DNA of 64,000 nucleotides from Schlegelella_A sp036272325 (GCA_036272325.1 DATAYY010000022.1:1-64000); one strand, 5' to 3'. Shown: positions 27,228 to 39,081, numbered from the stretch's first letter. Translations and numbers: made by a program. The notes: a model not told the origin generated them from the letters alone.

Positions 27228-29089
27228 GCGCAGCGTCGAACTCGCCCGCCGGCCGGCCGCGCCGCCGCACCGTCGTCGACGAGTCATGGTTCGGTGCTTT
27301 CGGCGCCACCGGCGACGCGCCGTCGCTGATGGACGACTCGCGTTTCACCGTCTCGTGGGGGCAGGGCGACGGCGACATCGCCCAGGATCGCTCGCCGCGC
27401 GCCGGGCGCAGCATCGCCGAGACGACCTTCGCCCGCATCTACGGCGCATTCATCGCCGCGCGGGCAGCGATCGGCGTCGCGCTGATCGTGACGCTGGCGC
27501 TGACCGGCGCATTCGGCCTGCGGCCGGGCGGCGCGGTCGTCGCGGTCAGCATCGCCTACGCGGCGCTCACGATCAGCATGTGGCTGCTGCCGCGCTTTCG
27601 CGGCGGTGCGGCGCCGCAGGCGTTCGCACGCCTGAGCAGCCCGCAGTGGCTGGCGACGATCGGCGCCGACCTCGCACTCTTCACGATGCTCCACGTCCTC
27701 TCGCCGGGGTCGAGCTTCAACTACGTCGCGCTGCTGGTGCTGCCGGTGCTGATGGCCGGAGTGCTGACACCGCGCGTGCTGGCGCTCGCGACGGCGGCGG
27801 TGGCGACGCTGGCGTTGCTCGTCACCGCGTGGCTCGGCATCGTCGCCGGCGGCGATACGCCCTTGTTGATGACGCAGGCGGGCCTCGCGGGCAGCGGCTT
27901 TTTCGTCATCACGGTGCTCGCCGGCGAGCTTGCCGGCCGGCTCGCGCGCGAGGAGCTGAGCGCGCGCGGCAGCCTCGAGATGGCACGCCAGCAGGCGCAG
28001 CTCAACCGGCTCGTCATCGAGGAGATGGTGGACGGCGTGCTGGTCGTCGATCGCGCCGGCAAGGTGCGCGCGGCCAATCCGGCGGCGCGGCGCCTGCTCG
28101 CCCCCGAAGGCATGAGTCGGCCGGCGCCGTTCCAGCTGCGCGCCGCGCCGGCATGGGGAGCGCTGGTGCGCGCCGTCGAGCGTGCGTTCGCGGAAGCATC
28201 GTGGCCCGAGGCCGGTCGCGACGTCGCGATCCAGTTCGCGCCCGGTGCGCACCGGACGTTGCGCGTCCGTGTCCGCTTCACGAGGAAGCGCGAGCCACCG
28301 GCGAGCGAGGAATTCTGCGTCCTCTTTCTCGAGGACGTGCGCAACGTGCAGGCGAGGAGCCGCCAGGAGAAGCTCGCGGCGATGGGCCGCGTCTCCGCCG
28401 GCATCGCCCACGAGATCCGCAATCCGCTCGCCGCGATCTCGCAGGCCAACGCGCTGCTCTCCGAGGACGCGACCGACCCGGCGCAACGCCAGCTGATGCT
28501 GATGGTGACCGAGAACGTCGAGCGGCTGAAGCGGATCGTCGACGACGTGATGGAGGTTGCGCCGGGGCAGGTGCAGGAGGTCGGCGCGATCGACGCGACG
28601 ACGCGGATCGCCGCGATCTGCGCCGAGTGGGCACAGGCCGCAGGCGTCGAGATCGGCGGCATCGGGATGCTCGACGTCGAGCTGCCGGGCGAGTCGATCG
28701 GCGTCCTCTTCGACGACGAGCACCTGCGCCGCGTGCTCGTCAACCTGCTCGACAATGCGCGCCGTCACGCCAGCGACAAGCCCGGCGCGGTGCTGGTCCG
28801 GCTGGCCGCCTCGACGGAGGACGCGGGGCGCGCCGTGTTCAATGTCCTGAGCGACGGCGCGCCGATCGCGGCCGATGTCGAAGCCTATTTGTTCGAGCCC
28901 TTTTTCTCGACCCGTAGCCGCGGCGCCGGTCTCGGCCTTTACATTTGCCGCGAGCTCTGCGAACGATACGGCGCCCGCATCGACTACCGGCTTCTCGCGC
29001 CCGAGGAGCCGCGCCGCAACGACTTCTACGTCGACATGAGGCGCGGCATCGTCCAGGCCGCCGCCGACCGCGCGACGCTCACATCATGA
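27224..29089 (+). CDS. pilS: Two-component sensor histidine kinase PilS
   Basis: PilS senses pilin levels in the membrane and controls PilR phosphorylation. The 621-residue protein has a cytosolic N-terminal stretch of about 70 residues, six hydrophobic segments (about 72-240), a PAS-like region, and the kinase core: H-box GIAHEIRNPLAAISQ, N-box NLLDNARRHA and G-box GAGLGLYICRE. The ATG at 27224 overlaps the preceding gene and the stop overlaps pilR. Confidence 0.94.
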   Translation: MSAASNSPAGRPRRRTVVDESWFGAFGATGDAPSLMDDSRFTVSWGQGDGDIAQDRSPRAGRSIAETTFARIYGAFIAARAAIGVALIVTLALTGAFGLRPGGAVVAVSIAYAALTISMWLLPRFRGGAAPQAFARLSSPQWLATIGADLALFTMLHVLSPGSSFNYVALLVLPVLMAGVLTPRVLALATAAVATLALLVTAWLGIVAGGDTPLLMTQAGLAGSGFFVITVLAGELAGRLAREELSARGSLEMARQQAQLNRLVIEEMVDGVLVVDRAGKVRAANPAARRLLAPEGMSRPAPFQLRAAPAWGALVRAVERAFAEASWPEAGRDVAIQFAPGAHRTLRVRVRFTRKREPPASEEFCVLFLEDVRNVQARSRQEKLAAMGRVSAGIAHEIRNPLAAISQANALLSEDATDPAQRQLMLMVTENVERLKRIVDDVMEVAPGQVQEVGAIDATTRIAAICAEWAQAAGVEIGGIGMLDVELPGESIGVLFDDEHLRRVLVNLLDNARRHASDKPGAVLVRLAASTEDAGRAVFNVLSDGAPIAADVEAYLFEPFFSTRSRGAGLGLYICRELCERYGARIDYRLLAPEEPRRNDFYVDMRRGIVQAAADRATLTS

Positions 29090-30633
29090 CCACTGCCTCG
29101 CATTTCAGCCTGCTCGTCGTCGATGACGAGCCCGACCTGCGCACGCTCTACGAGCTGACGCTCCTGCGCGAGGGCTACGACCTCGACACCGCGGGCACGG
29201 TGCAGGAAGCGCTGCTGCATCTGAAGGATCGCACCTACAGCGCCGTGATCACCGACATGCGGCTGCCGGACGGCAGCGGACTCGACGTCTTGCGCTGGCT
29301 CGAGGAGAGCGGCCGGCGCGAGAAGGCGATCGTGATCACCGCCTACGGCTCCTCGGAGAACGCGGTCGAGGCGCTGAAGGCCGGCGCCTACGACTACCTC
29401 ACCAAGCCAGTCGATCTGAAGCAGTTCCGCGGCGTCGTCGCCTCGGCGCTCGGCCGTGGCGGCAGCGGCGCGCCGACGGTCGATCCGTCGACGCTGCCGT
29501 CGGAGCACCGCGCTTCGGTGCCGGCGCGGCCGCCGCGTCCGGCGGCGGCGGCCGCGCCGGCGGCGCCGGTGAGCGCGGCGCTCGGTCGCATGGCCGGGCA
29601 GTCGATGGCGATGCAGCAGGTGCGCTCGCTGGTCGAGAAGGTCGCGCGCAGCATGGCACCGGTGCTCGTCAGCGGCGAGTCGGGGACCGGCAAGGAGCTC
29701 GTTGCACGCGCCATCCACGAGGTCAGCGCGCGCGGTGCGATGCCTTTCGTGCCGGTCAACTGCAGCGCGATCCCGGAGCAGCTGCTCGAGGCCGAGTTCT
29801 TCGGTTACCGCAAGGGCGCATTTACCGGTGCCAATGACGACCGCGAAGGGTTCTTCCAGGCCGCCAACGGCGGCACCCTCTTCCTCGACGAGATCGGCGA
29901 CCTGCCGCTGTCGATGCAGTCGAAGCTCCTGCGCTCGATCCAGGAGCGATCGGTGCGGCCGGTCGGTGCGGTCGCCGAGCAGCCGGTCGACGTTCGCTTG
30001 CTGAGCGCGACGCACAAGGACCTCGGCGCCGAGGTCCAGACCGGCCAGTTTCGCCAGGACCTCTACTACCGGCTGAACGTCATCCAGATTCGCGTGCCGC
30101 CGCTGCGCGAGCGACTCGAGGACTTGATGGGGATCAGTGAGCGAGTCCTCGAGCGGCTGGCGCGCGATGCCGGCGTCTGGCCGCCGCCACGGCTGACGCG
30201 CGACGCGCTCGTCCACTTGTCTCGCTATCCGTTCCCCGGCAACGTCCGCGAGCTCGAGAATCTGCTCCATCGCGCGGTCGCGCTCTCGGGCGCCGAGGAG
30301 CTCGACGTCTACGATCTCGGCCTGCCCGAATCCGTCTTCACCGACAGCGCTGCCCAGGAGCTCGATCAGGTCGCGGTGGCCGCCGAACCCGGCGCCGACG
30401 CGGTGCGCGGCGTGGCGCGAATGGCGCCGATCGAAGACCCCTTGCCGAGCGATCTCGCTCGCTATCTCGACGATGTCGAGCGCGACATCCTCGTCCGTGC
30501 GCTCGAGCACCACCGTTTCAACCGCACTGCGGCCGGCATCAGCCTCGGCCTGTCGCTGCGCCAGATGCGCTACCGGATGGCGCGCCTCAACGTCAACGTC
30601 GGCGCCGATTCGGGCAGCGCGGATCGCGAGTGA
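29086..30633 (+). CDS. pilR: Sigma54-dependent response regulator PilR
   Basis: A 515-residue NtrC-type regulator that activates pilA transcription with RpoN. It has a receiver domain (VVDDEPD acidic pocket, phospho-acceptor in VITDMRLPDG, Lys in YLTKP), an Ala/Pro linker (about 130-165), an AAA+ domain with Walker A SGESGTGKELVARA and the sigma54-contact GAFTGA loop, and a C-terminal Fis-type HTH. It overlaps pilS by four bases and ampD by three. pilA is not in the window. Confidence 0.95.
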   Translation: MTTASHFSLLVVDDEPDLRTLYELTLLREGYDLDTAGTVQEALLHLKDRTYSAVITDMRLPDGSGLDVLRWLEESGRREKAIVITAYGSSENAVEALKAGAYDYLTKPVDLKQFRGVVASALGRGGSGAPTVDPSTLPSEHRASVPARPPRPAAAAAPAAPVSAALGRMAGQSMAMQQVRSLVEKVARSMAPVLVSGESGTGKELVARAIHEVSARGAMPFVPVNCSAIPEQLLEAEFFGYRKGAFTGANDDREGFFQAANGGTLFLDEIGDLPLSMQSKLLRSIQERSVRPVGAVAEQPVDVRLLSATHKDLGAEVQTGQFRQDLYYRLNVIQIRVPPLRERLEDLMGISERVLERLARDAGVWPPPRLTRDALVHLSRYPFPGNVRELENLLHRAVALSGAEELDVYDLGLPESVFTDSAAQELDQVAVAAEPGADAVRGVARMAPIEDPLPSDLARYLDDVERDILVRALEHHRFNRTAAGISLGLSLRQMRYRMARLNVNVGADSGSADRE

Positions 30634-31196
30634 GCGGCGGCGACTGGCGCGGCGGCTGGCTGCGCCGCGCGCATTGCATCCGGTCACCGAACTTCGGGCC
30701 GCGACCCGAGGCGACGGTCGTCGACCTGGTCCTGCTGCATTCGATCAGCCTGCCGCCGGGCGAGTTCGGCAGCGACGACATCGAGCGACTGTTCACGAAC
30801 CGGCTCGACTGGAGCGCCCATCCGTACTTCGAGACGATCCGCGGAATCGAGGTGTCCGCGCACTTCCTCATCCGCCGTGGCGGTGTCCTCTGTCAGTTCG
30901 TTTCGTGCGACGACCGTGCCTGGCACGCCGGGCCGTCGTCTTGGCAGGGGCGCGAGAATTGCAATGACTTCTCGGTCGGAATCGAGCTCGAAGGCCTCGA
31001 AGGCGAGCCGTTCGACGAGCGCCAGTATCCGGTTCTCGCCACGTTGCTTGGAAGCGTCGCCGACCGCTATCCGATCGCCGCCGTCGCCGGCCACGAGCAC
31101 GTCGCGCCGGGGCGCAAGGCCGACCCCGGCCCAGGCTTCGACTGGCCGTTGCTGCGGCGGTTGAGCGGACCGTCGGCGTTGCGTTTCGCGGCTTGA
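30630..31196 (+). CDS. ampD: 1,6-anhydro-N-acetylmuramyl-L-alanine amidase AmpD
   Basis: AmpD removes the peptide from anhydromuropeptides recycled into the cytoplasm. The 188-residue protein lacks a signal peptide and has the zinc ligands in LLHSISLPPGEFG, the HFLIRR strand, and GHEHVAPGRKADPGP. WHAG and NDFSVGIELEG are also typical. The GTG at 30630 overlaps the pilR stop by three bases. The lytic transglycosylase at 14.5 kb generates its type of substrate. Confidence 0.95.
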   Translation: MSGGDWRGGWLRRAHCIRSPNFGPRPEATVVDLVLLHSISLPPGEFGSDDIERLFTNRLDWSAHPYFETIRGIEVSAHFLIRRGGVLCQFVSCDDRAWHAGPSSWQGRENCNDFSVGIELEGLEGEPFDERQYPVLATLLGSVADRYPIAAVAGHEHVAPGRKADPGPGFDWPLLRRLSGPSALRFAA

Positions 31197-31279
31197 AACC
31201 GCGTTTCCGGCAATGCCCTTTCGGCCTCGTGTCAAGGCCGGATCGGCGACAATCGATCCGTGACAAATCTACGGGTTAG

Positions 31280-31295
31280 ACGCTATAGGTAGTGG
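31280..31295 (+). promoter_or_regulatory. NrdR box 1 (upstream)
   Basis: ACGCTATAGGTAGTGG matches the 16-base NrdR palindrome ACACTATATATAGTGT at 12 positions. It lies immediately upstream of the nrdA -35 element. Its start is exactly 31 bases from that of box 2, three helical turns, the spacing typical of paired NrdR sites. Confidence 0.75.
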
Positions 31296-31324
31296 TTGTC
31301 GAGCGTTCAGACCCTAGATATAGT
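31296..31324 (+). promoter_or_regulatory. nrdA promoter
   Basis: TTGTCG (31296-31301), a 17-base spacer and TATAGT (31319-31324) form a sigma70-type promoter lying between and overlapping the two NrdR boxes. The leader to the nrdA ATG would be about 150 bases. Confidence 0.65.
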
Positions 31325-31326
31325 GT
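31311..31326 (+). promoter_or_regulatory. NrdR box 2 (downstream, over the -10)
   Basis: ACCCTAGATATAGTGT matches the NrdR palindrome at 14 of 16 positions and covers the -10 element, so NrdR-dATP/ATP binding would block RNA polymerase. Together with box 1 it forms the classical tandem operator of ribonucleotide reductase genes. nrdR itself is outside the window. Confidence 0.85.
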
Positions 31327-31481
31327 TCGTCGCGTATCCTGATTTTTGCCTCGACGACCTTCCGCTGCCGGCCCTGGCGGTGCCTGATCGGCGAGATCAT
31401 TCGAGCTTCGGCGACGGCGCCGAAGCGATGCCACAAGCGTCCCTGGCGCACACGTACGCCGGGGTACCCAGAGGGGACTCC

Positions 31482-34400
<2,919 letters not shown>

Positions 34401-34550
34401 GCAAGTGCATCACGCGTGCGCGGCGTGAACGAGTACCGTTCTTCGCCGCTCGCGATGCAACAGAGCAACAAAATCGAAGCCGCGGCGTTGATATGTCTTG
34501 GGCTTCAAAGGCATCGATCCGATAATCCGCCGGTAGAGGAAAACCCCGCA

Positions 34551-35744
34551 ATGCTGGTTTGGGAAGAAGACAGAACCACCGAGAACGTACCTGCCGCAAG
34601 CACCGCGCCGCGCGCGGTTCCCGCTTCGCCGTCGGCCGTCGCTGCGCCCCCTCTCATCTCCGAAGCGACGTTGCCCGTGCAGCGGCCGGTCGCTCCCGCA
34701 ACCGCATCGGTCGCCCCGCCGGCCGCGCGGCGGGTGCGCGCTGCCGACAAGCGGATCATCAACGGCAGCACCGACGTCAATCAGCTGGTGCCGTTCAAGT
34801 ACAAGTGGGCGTGGGAGAAGTACCTCGCGACCTGCGCGAACCACTGGATGCCGCAGGAAGTGAACATGTCGCGCGACATCGCGACCTGGAAGAACCCGAA
34901 CGGCCTCACCGAGGACGAGCGGCGGATCGTCAAGCGCAACCTCGGCTTTTTCGTCACCGCCGATTCGCTCGCTGCCAACAACATCGTCCTCGGCACCTAT
35001 CGCCACATCACGGCGCCCGAGTGCCGCCAGTTTCTGCTGCGCCAGGCGTTCGAGGAGGCGATCCACACCCACGCCTATCAGTACATCGTCGAGTCGCTCG
35101 GGCTGGACGAGGGCGAGATCTTCAACGCCTATCACGAGGTCCAGTCGATCCGCGAGAAGGACGAGTTCCTGCTCCCCTTCATCGAGGCGATCATGGACCC
35201 GAACTTCCACACCGGGACGGCCGAGAACGACCAGACGCTGCTCAAGTCGCTGATCGTCTTCGCCTGCCTGATGGAAGGGCTCTTCTTCTACGTCGGCTTC
35301 ACGCAGATCCTGGCGCTCGGCCGGCAGAACAAGATGACCGGCGCCGCCGAGCAGTACCAGTACATCCTGCGCGACGAGTCGATGCACTGCAATTTCGGCA
35401 TCGACCTCATCAACCAGATCAAGGCCGAGAACCCGCACCTGTGGACGCCCGAGTTCAAGGCCGGAATCCGCGAGCTGTTCGAGAAGGCGGTCGCCCTCGA
35501 ATACCGCTACGCGGAGGACACCATGCCGCGCGGGGTGCTCGGCATGAACGCGTCCATGTTCAAGGGCTATCTGCGCTACATCGCCAACCGGCGGGCGGTG
35601 CAGATCGGCCTCCAGGAGCTCTTCCCGAACGAGGAAAACCCGTTCCCGTGGATGAGCGAAATGATCGATCTGAAGAAGGAGCGTAATTTTTTCGAGACCC
35701 GCGTCATCGACTACCAGACTGGTGGTGCGCTGTCGTGGGAGTAG
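34551..35744 (+). CDS. nrdB: Ribonucleoside-diphosphate reductase, small subunit (class I)
   Basis: NrdB houses the dimetal site and tyrosyl radical. In the 397-residue protein the likely ligands and radical site are D138 (TADSLAA), E169, H172 and Y176 (FEEAIHTHAYQY, matching E-x2-H-x3-Y of class Ia), with later E/H in LMEGLFFY and RDESMHCNF. The first 60 residues form an Ala/Pro-rich extension before the conserved core. The ATG at 34551 has AGAGGA upstream. It lies 150 bases after nrdA, probably co-transcribed. Confidence 0.95.
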   Translation: MLVWEEDRTTENVPAASTAPRAVPASPSAVAAPPLISEATLPVQRPVAPATASVAPPAARRVRAADKRIINGSTDVNQLVPFKYKWAWEKYLATCANHWMPQEVNMSRDIATWKNPNGLTEDERRIVKRNLGFFVTADSLAANNIVLGTYRHITAPECRQFLLRQAFEEAIHTHAYQYIVESLGLDEGEIFNAYHEVQSIREKDEFLLPFIEAIMDPNFHTGTAENDQTLLKSLIVFACLMEGLFFYVGFTQILALGRQNKMTGAAEQYQYILRDESMHCNFGIDLINQIKAENPHLWTPEFKAGIRELFEKAVALEYRYAEDTMPRGVLGMNASMFKGYLRYIANRRAVQIGLQELFPNEENPFPWMSEMIDLKKERNFFETRVIDYQTGGALSWE

Positions 35745-35884
35745 AGGCCGTCGCGTGACATCGCGTCGGCAAGTGAGAGATCAAGATTCGCAGGACCAGA
35801 GCGGTGACCACGAGCACCACCGGCCTGCACCCGGATTCATCGGACTGGGGCGCCCCTCCTGGGCAGTTCTCGGGCGATGAATAG

Positions 35885-35916
35885 CCAGCGGCCAACGACG
35901 CGTCGAAGGCCGCTGG
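35885..35916. repeat. Hairpin with nested palindrome between nrdB and histone-like gene
   Basis: CCAGCGGCC and GGCCGCTGG (nine perfect pairs) flank AA-CGACGCGTCG-AA, whose centre is itself a 10-base palindrome. No T-run follows. It could end the nrdAB message with help, form an RNA structure in the leader of the histone-like gene 32 bases downstream, or bind a dimeric protein. Confidence 0.5.
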
Positions 35917-35947
35917 TTCCATGTCAACTTGATCAAGGAGAAACGTG

Positions 35948-36427
35948 ATGGCAACTGCGAAGAAAGCCGCTCGGAAATCGACGGCGAAGAAGTCGAGCGC
36001 GAAGAAGTCGATGGGCGCGAAGAAGACGGCCCGCAAGTCGACCGCGAAGAAGACCGGCGCCAAGCGCGCGGCCAAGAAGACCGGCGCGAAGAAGGCCGCC
36101 AAGAAGGGCGCGAAGAAGGCCGCCAAGAAGAAGACCGGCGCGAAGAAGGCAGCCAAGAAGCGCTCCGGCGCGAAGAAGGCTGCCAAGAAGTCTGGCGCCA
36201 AGAAGGCTGCCAAGAAGTCGGGTGCCAGAAGACGCGTCGCCAAGAAGGCGGGCGGTGCCAAGAAGGCTGCCAAGAAGGCGTCAGCCAAGAAGGCGGCCAG
36301 AAAAGCGCCTCCCAAGAAGGCGTCTTCGTCGACGGGCGCGATGCCTGCCGCCGCTCCCGCGGCACCGGCGAAGACTGCCTTGAGCCCACAAGCTGCCTGG
36401 CCGTTTCCGACCGGCAGCAAGCCCTGA
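35948..36427 (+). CDS. Histone H1-like DNA-binding protein (Lys/Ala repeats)
   Basis: A 159-residue, extremely basic protein built of repeated GAKKAAKK and AKKSTAKK-type units for about 120 residues, then a Pro/Ala-rich tail. This composition matches eukaryote H1 C-terminal tails and bacterial AlgP/Hc1/BpH1-type proteins that bind DNA non-specifically. AAGGAG lies eight bases before the ATG at 35948. A strong terminator follows. Codons AAG and GCC/GCG dominate, so the DNA itself is repetitive and may vary in length between strains. Confidence 0.9.
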   Translation: MATAKKAARKSTAKKSSAKKSMGAKKTARKSTAKKTGAKRAAKKTGAKKAAKKGAKKAAKKKTGAKKAAKKRSGAKKAAKKSGAKKAAKKSGARRRVAKKAGGAKKAAKKASAKKAARKAPPKKASSSTGAMPAAAPAAPAKTALSPQAAWPFPTGSKP

Positions 36428-36450
36428 CCGACGTCTGACGTCCGTCATCC

Positions 36451-36476
36451 AGCCCGGCTCCGGCCGGGCTTTTTAT
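36451..36476 (+). terminator. Rho-independent terminator after the histone-like gene
   Basis: AGCCCGGC, TCCG loop and GCCGGGCT form eight perfect pairs followed by TTTTATT, a canonical intrinsic terminator. Confidence 0.92.
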
Positions 36477-36564
36477 TGCCTGCGAGATGGCAGTCGTCGC
36501 GGCCAGCCGCACGCTTGTCCTGCGCGGCCGTGCGCGCCTCGGGCGTCGAGCGCCGCGCGGCGGA

Positions 36565-36957
36565 CTAGTCCGGAAGGATCTGGGTGTCGGCGAAGCCGTG
36601 CGCCGAAACGACCGGCATCCTGGCTGCGGGCAGCGGATCGCGCTCGCGGTCGCGCGCGCGATCGGCAGCGTGCATCGCGTCCTCGAGCTGGGCAGCGCGA
36701 CGTTTGGCGGCCTCGAGCTCCACGGTGGACTGCTGGTGCACCTCGAGCTCGGCCTTCAGCAAGCCGATCTGCTGGCGCGCTTGCGCGGTCTGCTGTTGCG
36801 AGAAGAGCCGGGCCTTCTCGAGCTTCTGCAGCCGGTGCGTGGCGGCCGTGAGCTGGCGGCCGTACCACCAGCGGCAGCCCGCCCACATGACCGCGGAAGC
36901 GACGGCGATGGCGATCGGGATCGCCACCGCGAGCACGCCAGCCTGACGAATGTCCAT
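36565..36957 (-). CDS. Membrane-anchored coiled-coil protein, unknown function
   Basis: A 130-residue protein with one N-terminal membrane helix (about 5-26), then a predicted coiled coil rich in Gln, Glu, Lys and Arg (about 35-100), and a short tail. The form suggests a small inner-membrane protein with its coil in the cytoplasm or periplasm. No family recognised. An ATG at 36957 is chosen; a TTG at 36966 is a possible alternative; neither has a clear Shine-Dalgarno. Confidence 0.6.
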   Translation of the reverse strand: MDIRQAGVLAVAIPIAIAVASAVMWAGCRWWYGRQLTAATHRLQKLEKARLFSQQQTAQARQQIGLLKAELEVHQQSTVELEAAKRRAAQLEDAMHAADRARDRERDPLPAARMPVVSAHGFADTQILPD

Positions 36958-36996
36958 GAGAAGCAACTTCGGCCGCGACGGTTCGGGACTTGAGCC

Positions 36997-37902
36997 TCAG
37001 GAGGCAACGAATGTGCGATCCAGCACATGATTTTGGCCACCACGGCTCGCGATCTTCAGGGCGCCGAGCCGATTGCCCAGACGGGCGCAGTCGGCCAGCG
37101 GCCAGCCGCGTTCGAGGCCGAACAGCATCGCGCTGCGGAAGGCGTCGCCGCAGCCGGTCGGGTCGACGACCTCGGTCGCCGTCTCTCCGGGGATGGCGGT
37201 CCTCTCGCCCTGCTGCCAGACCTCGCAGCCGCGTGCAGCGAGCGTGACGACGACGCCGCGCAGGTGCGATCTCGACATCTGCTCGATCGAGCGCCCGGTG
37301 CGCTCGACGAGCATCTGCGCCTCGTAGTCGTTGACCGCGACCCAGCTCGCGCGGTCGACGAATGCGCGCAGCTCCTCGCCGTCGAACATCGGCAGCCCCT
37401 GGCCGGGGTCGAAGACGAAGGGGATGCCCGCCGCCGCGAGCTGGCTGGCGTGGTCGATCATGGCGCTGCGGCCGTCGGGCGCGATGATCGCGATCCGCGC
37501 GTCGGCGGCCGCTGGCACCGCGGTCTCGTGTGCCCACTGCATCGCGCCGGGATGAAATGCGGTGATCTGGTTGTTGTCACGGTCGGTGATGATGAACGCC
37601 TGCGCCGTGTACGCATCGTTGACCGTGCGGACGTGCGCCGTCGTCGCTCCCCACGACCGCAGCCGCGCGCGGTACTCGTCGCCGTCGATCCCGAGCGTCG
37701 CGATCACGACTGGCTCGCCGCCGAGCGCGGCAAGGTTGTACGCGATGTTGCCGGCGCAGCCGCCGAATTCGCGCCGCAAGGTCGGCACCAGGAAGGAGAC
37801 GTTGAGGACGTGGAGCTGGTTGGGCAGGATCTGATCGGCGAAGCGGCCGTCGAAGTTGGCGATGCTGTCGTAGGCAAGCGATCCACAGACGATGGCGGAC
37901 AT
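36997..37902 (-). CDS. PfkB-family carbohydrate/nucleoside kinase
   Basis: A 301-residue ribokinase-type kinase with the GGCAGNIAYNLAALG signature near residue 47 and the catalytic DPTGCGDAFRSAML near residue 247, where the Asp is the base. Substrate is not clear; related proteins are often annotated adenosine or ribose kinase. AGGAGA precedes the ATG at 37902. It lies 51 bases after the DUF3426 gene in the same direction, a pairing common in Burkholderiales. Confidence 0.9.
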   Translation of the reverse strand: MSAIVCGSLAYDSIANFDGRFADQILPNQLHVLNVSFLVPTLRREFGGCAGNIAYNLAALGGEPVVIATLGIDGDEYRARLRSWGATTAHVRTVNDAYTAQAFIITDRDNNQITAFHPGAMQWAHETAVPAAADARIAIIAPDGRSAMIDHASQLAAAGIPFVFDPGQGLPMFDGEELRAFVDRASWVAVNDYEAQMLVERTGRSIEQMSRSHLRGVVVTLAARGCEVWQQGERTAIPGETATEVVDPTGCGDAFRSAMLFGLERGWPLADCARLGNRLGALKIASRGGQNHVLDRTFVAS

Positions 37903-37952
37903 GCGTTCTCCAGGAGGAAAGAAGGATGCGTGCGCGCGATCAGGCGCGGGAT

Positions 37953-39074
37953 TCAGGGATAGAAGATCTCGACCGTGTAGCCGACCACCGCCGCCGGGCC
38001 GGCGGTGAGCGGCACCTGCAGGCTCGATTCGGCATGCGGGGCCAGCACCTCGGCGGCGTGGAGCTCTTCAGGCGCGAGGACGCGGCGGGCGACCAGGCCC
38101 CCGGTCGCGTCGGTAAGAGCGAGATCGATCGACGGCATGCCGAGCGCGATCGCGCTGCGGCTGCGCAGCGTGACGGAGAGGACGAAGGTGTCGGGCGCCG
38201 GCGCCCGCGTCAACGCCGTGCTTTCGACGACGACGTCCTCGATGCGTCGCGGCGCCTCGATCCGGCACCCGGCGACGCGGCACCACGCCACGAGCGGCGC
38301 GCGCAGCGACGGCCAGCTCGCGGCGATCGTGTCGCGATAGTGATGCGAGACCTGCAGCACGAGCATCGCGGCCGCGAGCAGCGCGAGGCCGCCGAAGGCG
38401 GCCCGTGCCGCGCCGCTCTGCCAGCGCGCGCGCCGGTCGGCGCGACGGATGAACTCCGGGTGCGCTTCGCTTTCGAGTGGCAGCGCGCCGGCATCGGTCG
38501 CCGGCAGGACGACGAGGTCGGCCTCGTTCTCCGACGAGTTGTCGGCGAACAGGTCGGAATCGAAGCGCGCGTCCGAGAATTCGACCCGATCGCGACCGCC
38601 GAGCTCGGCGGGCGGCTTGTGCGCGTGCTCGGCGCGCTTGCGCGGTCCGAACAGGCGGGCGTCGATCGGGTCGGCGAGCAACTCGCCGAGGTCCCCGGTC
38701 GAGTCGACATCGTCGCCGCTCGACTCGATGCTATCGGTGTTGGTCGCCGCCGCCCGCTTCTCGACCGACCTCATGGCCGGCTGCGACACGGCCTCCGCCG
38801 CTGGCGGCGAGCGCAGCGTCTTTTCGAACTCCGCGGTTCGCGACGGCGCTGCCCGCTCGCTCGGCTCGCGCGTCGGTGCGGCGCGCTCGGCGTGGGACGC
38901 GTTGCGCTCGCCCGTTTCGGCCGGCGGGTCGCGGCCGAGGTCGAACAAGCCCTCGATCGCGTTGAAGACGGCGTTGCAGCGGCCGCAACGAACCCAGCCT
39001 TCGGACACCTTGAGCTGGTCCTGGACGACTCGAAACGCCGTCCCGCAAGAGCTGCAGCGCGTCGCCAGACTCAT
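37953..39074 (-). CDS. DUF3426 zinc-ribbon membrane protein
   Basis: A 373-residue protein beginning with an MJ0042-type zinc ribbon (CSSC at residues 7-10 and CGRC near 30-33). A low-complexity acidic linker follows, then one membrane helix near residue 225 and a C-terminal DUF3426 domain (WCRVAGCRIEAPRRI to the end), probably periplasmic. Function unknown. It is followed by the PfkB gene and preceded by prmA (7-base gap), so it is likely co-transcribed with prmA. Confidence 0.88.
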   Translation of the reverse strand: MSLATRCSSCGTAFRVVQDQLKVSEGWVRCGRCNAVFNAIEGLFDLGRDPPAETGERNASHAERAAPTREPSERAAPSRTAEFEKTLRSPPAAEAVSQPAMRSVEKRAAATNTDSIESSGDDVDSTGDLGELLADPIDARLFGPRKRAEHAHKPPAELGGRDRVEFSDARFDSDLFADNSSENEADLVVLPATDAGALPLESEAHPEFIRRADRRARWQSGAARAAFGGLALLAAAMLVLQVSHHYRDTIAASWPSLRAPLVAWCRVAGCRIEAPRRIEDVVVESTALTRAPAPDTFVLSVTLRSRSAIALGMPSIDLALTDATGGLVARRVLAPEELHAAEVLAPHAESSLQVPLTAGPAAVVGYTVEIFYP

Positions 39075-39081
39075 CGCCAAA

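Noticed and set aside
31296..31481. Upstream extension of nrdA starting MSSVQTLD.
   Set aside because: It would start within the -35 element between the NrdR boxes and so could not be transcribed; the ATG at 31482 has a good Shine-Dalgarno.
35948..36310. Repeat array in the histone-like gene considered as CRISPR or tandem DNA repeat.
   Set aside because: The repeats are codon-periodic and encode Lys/Ala units in one open frame; there are no unique spacers of constant length.
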